Source of the DNA: Actinomycetota bacterium
GTDB lineage: Bacteria; Actinomycetota; Thermoleophilia; Gaiellales; Gaiellaceae
DNA: 5,378 nt
NCBI GenBank assembly: GCA_013698195.1
Contig: JACCVK010000277.1
Coordinates: 1 to 5,378 of the forward strand
Direction: 5' to 3'
How positions within the stretch are numbered: position 1 is the stretch's first letter; each line of letters opens with the position of its first letter. The notes under the pieces were generated by a model. The model ran no database searches. It saw nothing but the letters and a program-made list of their open reading frames with translations, and had not been told where the DNA came from. Below, one piece after another: positions 4,068 to 5,378 of the stretch. Made by a program: the position numbers and the translations under genes.

Positions 4068-5378
4068 GTGAGCATCTCGGTAACCCAGCACAAACAGTTC
4101 ATCGGCGGCAAGTGGCTCGAGTCGTCGAGTGGCGAGACCATGGAAGTACTGAATCCGTCGACTGGCGAGGTGATCGCGGAAGTACCGCGCGGTACAGCAG
4201 ATGACGTCGAGCGCGCGGTCGGCGCAGCCAAGAAAGCATGGAGCGAGTGGCGGTCGAAGACGCCCAAGGACCGCATGGAGCTCCTGCTCGGTCTCGCCGA
4301 CGTCATCGACGAGAACGCGGACGAGCTCGCTCGCCTCGAGTCGCAGAACGTGGGCAAGCCGTGGTGGGTGGCGAAGGACGAGCCGGGCGTGATGGCCGAC
4401 TCGCTGCGCTTCTTCGCCGGGGCCGCCCGCAACCTCGAAGGGAAGTCAGCCGGCGAGTATGTCGAGGGCTACACGTCGATGGTGCGCCGCGAGCCACTGG
4501 GGATCGTGGCGGGCATCTGCCCCTGGAACTACCCGCTGTACATGGCGATCTGGAAGATCTGCCCCGCGCTCGCTGCTGGCAACGTGCAGATCGTCAAGCC
4601 GGCGGAGCAGACGCCGCTCACCCTGCTCCGCTTCTGTGAGCTCGCGCAGGAGATCATCCCGCCGGGCGTCCTCCAGGTTGTCACCGGGGACGGTGTTCCG
4701 GTCGGAGACGCGCTCGTCCGTCACCCGGATATCCGGCTCGTCTCGCTTACGGGCGACACGGCCACCGGGAAGCTCATCGCGAAGAACGCCGCCGATACCG
4801 TCAAACGGCTTCATCTCGAGCTCGGCGGCAAAGCGCCCATGGTCGTGCTCGACGACGCCGACCCGGCGACGGTCGCCGAGGCCGTGAAGGTCGGCGGCTA
4901 CTTCAACTCGGGCCAGGACTGCACGGCCTCGTCTCGGATCCTCGTGTCGAAGGCGATCTACGACGATGTGCTCGCGGCGACGGTGAAGGCTGTCGACGGA
5001 ATGAGCGTCGGCGACCCGGGCACGGACGACGAGATCGAGATGGGCCCTGTGATCTCCGGCGAGCAGCAGGAGCGGGTGCTCGGGTTCCTCGAACGCGCTA
5101 CCGCGGCGAAGGCGACGATCGTCACCGGCGGCGAGGCGGTCGGCGAGCGCGGCTTCTTCGTGCAGCCGACCATCGTCACCGATGTCGCGCAAGACGCCGA
5201 GATCGTCCAGGACGAGGTGTTCGGCCCCGTCGTGACCGTCCAGCCCTTCCCCTCCGACGACGAGGCGATCGAGATGGCGAACGACGTGCGCTACGGGCTC
5301 GCGGCCTCGGTGTTCTCCGAGAACGTGGGGCGGGCGCTGAAGGTCGCGGCCAAGCTCGACTTCGGCACCGTCTGGATC
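4068..5378 (+). CDS. Aldehyde dehydrogenase, gamma-aminobutyraldehyde dehydrogenase (PatD)-like, 3'-truncated
   Basis: NAD(P)-dependent aldehyde dehydrogenase; 437 residues are visible and the frame is still open at the right edge. By comparison with the roughly 475-residue PatD/YdcW family about 40 C-terminal residues are missing. Landmarks: FIGGKW (11-16), PWNYP with oxyanion Asn154, VKPAE with cofactor Lys177, the cofactor loop LTGDTATGK (227-235), LELGGK with general base Glu251, GQDCTASSR with nucleophile Cys285, and EVFGP with Glu383. All catalytic residues are present. The LELGGKAP and YFNSGQDCTA stretches resemble gamma-aminobutyraldehyde dehydrogenase (putrescine to GABA route) more than succinate-semialdehyde or ALDH7-type aminoadipate-semialdehyde enzymes, though betaine-aldehyde or other omega-aminoaldehyde substrates remain possible. 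Start GTG at 4068-4070 is set by GGAGG at 4056-4060, 7 nt upstream. It is divergent from the saccharopine-dehydrogenase-like gene across a 101-bp gap with a palindromic operator, so the two may be co-regulated. Confidence 0.95.
   Translation, partial: MSISVTQHKQFIGGKWLESSSGETMEVLNPSTGEVIAEVPRGTADDVERAVGAAKKAWSEWRSKTPKDRMELLLGLADVIDENADELARLESQNVGKPWWVAKDEPGVMADSLRFFAGAARNLEGKSAGEYVEGYTSMVRREPLGIVAGICPWNYPLYMAIWKICPALAAGNVQIVKPAEQTPLTLLRFCELAQEIIPPGVLQVVTGDGVPVGDALVRHPDIRLVSLTGDTATGKLIAKNAADTVKRLHLELGGKAPMVVLDDADPATVAEAVKVGGYFNSGQDCTASSRILVSKAIYDDVLAATVKAVDGMSVGDPGTDDEIEMGPVISGEQQERVLGFLERATAAKATIVTGGEAVGERGFFVQPTIVTDVAQDAEIVQDEVFGPVVTVQPFPSDDEAIEMANDVRYGLAASVFSENVGRALKVAAKLDFGTVWI

Noticed and set aside
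2770..4071. Long plus-strand open frame (433 codons) opposite the saccharopine-dehydrogenase-like gene, ending in a GTGA overlap with the aldehyde dehydrogenase start.
   Set aside because: Its translation shows no family motifs and is Arg/Leu/Val-rich, as expected from the antisense of a GC-rich gene. The minus strand encodes a clear conserved enzyme. The GTGA overlap is probably coincidental because the aldehyde dehydrogenase has its own GGAGG site.
4446..5192. Minus-strand open frame of 248 codons opposite the aldehyde dehydrogenase.
   Set aside because: Asp/Arg/Leu-rich antisense shadow. All catalytic motifs of the aldehyde dehydrogenase are intact on the plus strand.

Overview
The window is high-GC, densely coded bacterial DNA with TTG and GTG starts and a coenzyme F420-type flavin enzyme homologue. 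Together these suggest an actinobacterium, possibly a deep-branching lineage such as Thermoleophilia, but the lineage is an inference and cannot be fixed from this sequence. It reads as ordinary chromosome. I see no rRNA, tRNA, CRISPR array, insertion sequence or phage gene.

Layout, left to right. (1) Positions 1-822, plus strand: the 3' three quarters of nadA (quinolinate synthase), cut by the left edge. (2) Positions 819-1256, plus strand: a small F420/FMN-binding split-barrel oxidoreductase whose TTG start overlaps the nadA stop by 4 nt. (3) Only 15 bp further on, and convergent, is a two-gene minus-strand operon. It is transcribed from the 2.6 kb region leftwards: a MoaD/ThiS/CysO-like small sulfur-carrier (ubiquitin-fold) protein ending in Gly-Gly, at 2342-2602, then a cytoplasmic BNR/Asp-box beta-propeller at 1272-2333. 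(4) Positions 2746-3966, minus strand: a saccharopine-dehydrogenase-family (LYS9/carboxynorspermidine-dehydrogenase-like) Rossmann oxidoreductase. (5) Divergent from it, from position 4068 to beyond the right edge: an NAD(P)-dependent aldehyde dehydrogenase most like gamma-aminobutyraldehyde dehydrogenase (PatD).

How they work together. nadA and the split-barrel gene look translationally coupled, placing an F420/flavin redox protein next to NAD biosynthesis. The MoaD-like and propeller genes are tightly linked: the ribosome binding site of the propeller gene lies in the codons for the carrier's last two glycines. The divergent pair shares a 101-bp regulatory gap. In this gap lies a perfect 18-bp palindrome (3973-3990) of the kind bound by TetR-family repressors. 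This suggests a regulated amine, polyamine or lysine catabolic module, with the regulator and any further genes outside the window.

The most interesting items are the palindromic operator between the two dehydrogenases and the sulfur-carrier/propeller pair, for which I know no established function. Nothing here proves a new system. The pair is the best candidate for an undescribed one.
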